From: an uncultured Veillonella sp.
GTDB taxonomy: Bacteria > Bacillota > Negativicutes > Veillonellales > Veillonellaceae
NCBI GenBank assembly: GCA_959608595.1
Contig: CAUHTB010000045.1
Coordinates: 1 to 6,170, forward strand
DNA: 6,170 nt
Reading direction: 5' to 3'
The notes beneath the pieces were generated by a model. The model made no database searches and was not told the origin of the DNA. It saw only the letters and a list, made by a program, of their open reading frames with translations. The position numbers and the translations under genes are program-made. Below, one piece after another: positions 4,704 through 6,170 of this stretch (position 1 is its first letter; each line of letters starts with the position of its first letter).

Positions 4704-5030
4704 TTATTTTTCAGGTTTTACCTTTTTAGGTGCTGTTTCAAGAACAATATTTTTACCATCTCTTTTGACTTGGATAGAGAAGTCTCCTTCCCCTTCTTTA
4801 AAGTATTCCATCTTAATATCGAGCAACATTTTACCAATTAATGTTTCTACCTTATCTGTAAGGAATTCACGATAAAATGCATCTTCCTTTTGTTTTGGAC
4901 TTTGATGTACTACAGGTTTCTTTGCAGAACGTTCCATATCTAGCATAGTATCTTCAAAATTTTCAGTATCTTTAAAGTTTTTCATCATATCCGCATCGGA
5001 TAAACCTTTTTGAATTTTAAACTTTGCCAT
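4704..5030 (-). CDS. Small charged protein of unknown function
   Basis: A 108-residue protein that I do not recognise. It has no signal peptide, membrane segment or cysteine, and is rich in Lys, Glu and Asp, so it is likely cytoplasmic. Residues 1-50 are polar and probably flexible (FKDTENFEDTMLDMERSAKK). About 49-78 look helical (AFYREFLTDKVETLIGKMLL), about 83-99 look like beta strands (FSIQVKRDGKNIVLE), and the tail is lysine-rich (PKKVKPEK). It is probably real: AGGAGA (5036-5041) stands 5 nt before its ATG, the start overlaps the end of the glycosyltransferase gene by 14 nt, and a terminator follows. The overlap implies co-transcription and likely coupled translation with the envelope sugar transferase; a role in the same process is only guilt by association. 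Confidence 0.8.
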   Translation of the reverse strand: MAKFKIQKGLSDADMMKNFKDTENFEDTMLDMERSAKKPVVHQSPKQKEDAFYREFLTDKVETLIGKMLLDIKMEYFKEGEGDFSIQVKRDGKNIVLETAPKKVKPEK

Positions 5031-6170
5031 GTTTATCTCCTATCAATTCGAAAATCGCCTTTTTCACTCGTACTGAGTCAATACCAGACATACAATATTG
5101 ATCAGGCTTAGGACAACGTCGTTTACGACAACCTAAGCAATCTAACTCATCATTAACAAGAACCTTAAAGTTTCCCGTTAATGGACCCCACAGTTTAGGA
5201 TCCGTAGGGCCAAATAATGCTACTACAGGTTTATTTAAAGCCAATGCAATATGTAATGATCCTGTATCAGCAGTCACTATTACATCGCAACTTTCAATTA
5301 AAGCCCCTACCTCTTGAAGTGTGGTTTTACCCAGCATATTTAGCATAATTTTATCAAGGCCACCAGCTGTTAAGGAATCCATCAATGGTTTGTATTGAGT
5401 AGCCTCCTTTGGACCACCTAGACAAACAAAATTAGCTCTATACTGAAGGGATTTAATAAGAGAATACCATTTCTCTTGAGGCCACTCTTTCGTCGCCCAG
5501 GACGTGCCTAGCACAAGACCTACACGTAGTAGCTTTTCTACTTTGCTACGATCCAAAGATGTGTCATAACTAATTGATTTCCACTGTTCTGCTGCCCAAA
5601 TATGCAAATTAGGTGGCACAAAAAAGTCCATGTGGTATAGCTTTTTACCAGTTACCCCATTTGCTATACAAGGTTTTACATTATCCTCAGAAACAGCACT
5701 GGATACATTTAGGTCACTATGCTCTGTAACGGCAGTATTCAGTAATTCTGCTACCTCTATATATCGCTTGATAACATGATCCGTACTTGGCTTTGCTTTG
5801 TAGTTGGTAAACAGCCAGTTTAATTCTTTTGTACCACCAAGGCCAAGGCGAATAGGTGCACCTGATGCTAATAAAACGAGCCCTGTTATGAGTCGCCCTT
5901 GTACATCGACAGCCACATCAAATTTATATGGTTTCAACTTATCTCTAAGCTCCCACCACATGCGCCACATCGTTGGAATATGTAGTTTTTTAGAATGTGC
6001 CTCGTATTCATCCCGTTCCCATGGAATGATTTCATCTACATAGGGATTGTTCTGTAAAAGTTCTACCATACTAGGTGTTACAATCCAATGGAGCTTTGCC
6101 TCTGGATAGTGCTCTTTAATCCAGCGTGCTGCAGGTGTAGCATGTAGTATGTCGCCTATGTAGCTGAGTC
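5017..6170 (-). CDS. Glycosyltransferase family 9 (heptosyltransferase-like), 5' end cut
   Basis: A family 9 glycosyltransferase, as used to add heptose or a related sugar from a nucleotide-activated donor to the lipopolysaccharide core at the inner face of the cytoplasmic membrane. The frame stays open to the right edge. Its first visible residues, LSYIGDILHATPAARW and then IKEHYPEAKLHWIV, are the classic N-terminal signature of the family, so only about 7-10 codons, including the start, are missing; the internal Met at 6067-6069 is not the start. Of about 383 visible residues, the C-terminal half has the donor-site motifs ADTGSLHIA (about 300-308) and ALFGPTDP (about 317-324), then a CX2CX4CX6C cysteine cluster (about 344-359) common in family members. 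It is slightly longer than the usual 330-360. Acceptor and exact sugar cannot be told. It overlaps the small gene downstream by 14 nt. Confidence 0.92.
   Translation of the reverse strand, partial: LSYIGDILHATPAARWIKEHYPEAKLHWIVTPSMVELLQNNPYVDEIIPWERDEYEAHSKKLHIPTMWRMWWELRDKLKPYKFDVAVDVQGRLITGLVLLASGAPIRLGLGGTKELNWLFTNYKAKPSTDHVIKRYIEVAELLNTAVTEHSDLNVSSAVSEDNVKPCIANGVTGKKLYHMDFFVPPNLHIWAAEQWKSISYDTSLDRSKVEKLLRVGLVLGTSWATKEWPQEKWYSLIKSLQYRANFVCLGGPKEATQYKPLMDSLTAGGLDKIMLNMLGKTTLQEVGALIESCDVIVTADTGSLHIALALNKPVVALFGPTDPKLWGPLTGNFKVLVNDELDCLGCRKRRCPKPDQYCMSGIDSVRVKKAIFELIGDKHGKV
5036..5041 (-). promoter_or_regulatory. Shine-Dalgarno site of the small gene
   Basis: AGGAGA on the minus strand, 5 nt before the ATG at 5028-5030, inside the last codons of the glycosyltransferase gene. 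It fixes the start and supports the small gene being translated. Confidence 0.8.

Noticed and set aside
5017..6069. Glycosyltransferase starting at the internal Met (6067-6069)
   Set aside because: The frame continues upstream to the window edge and encodes the conserved N-terminal family motif, so this Met is internal and the gene is cut by the edge.

Overview
The window looks like chromosomal DNA from a low-GC, Gram-negative member of the Negativicutes, most likely Veillonella or a close relative. This is an inference. It rests on AT-rich sequence with strong Firmicutes-type Shine-Dalgarno sites (GGAGG, AGGAG), an LPS-type family 9 glycosyltransferase (so an outer membrane), and a stand-alone carboxyltransferase of the oxaloacetate decarboxylase / transcarboxylase 5S type, as found in lactate and dicarboxylate fermenters. 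All five protein genes lie on the minus strand, so transcription runs from right to left.

Layout from right to left. (1) 6170-4704: a glycosyltransferase family 9 (heptosyltransferase-like) gene, cut by the right edge, overlaps by 14 nt a small gene for a 108-residue charged protein of unknown function. The pair ends at a hairpin terminator (4639-4671). (2) 4638-4163: about 480 nt of non-coding DNA holding a near-consensus promoter and a roughly 135-nt leader with two strong hairpins in front of the carboxyltransferase gene. (3) 4162-2810: the carboxyltransferase (oadA / 5S / pycB type, without a biotin domain), followed by a perfect 13-bp terminator (2768-2799). (4) 2767-2358: about 410 nt of very AT-rich non-coding DNA with candidate promoter and operator elements. 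(5) 2357-331: a two-component operon, a membrane sensor kinase (GTG start) overlapping an OmpR-family response regulator by 4 nt (ATGA). (6) 330-1: a non-coding region rich in complementary segments and repeated CUCUC motifs, ending in a long hairpin terminator (12-54).

The genes form three apparent transcription units: envelope sugar transfer, decarboxylation or carboxyl transfer in central metabolism, and signal transduction. Nothing ties them into one pathway. The least ordinary part is the left end. There, a candidate promoter, alternating complementary segments, four CUCUC repeats and a terminator together look like a small regulatory RNA gene, or a leader of a gene beyond the left edge. 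A sequence block just upstream of that candidate promoter also occurs upstream of the sensor kinase gene, which raises the possibility that the response regulator controls both. No mobile element, CRISPR array, tRNA or rRNA was seen.
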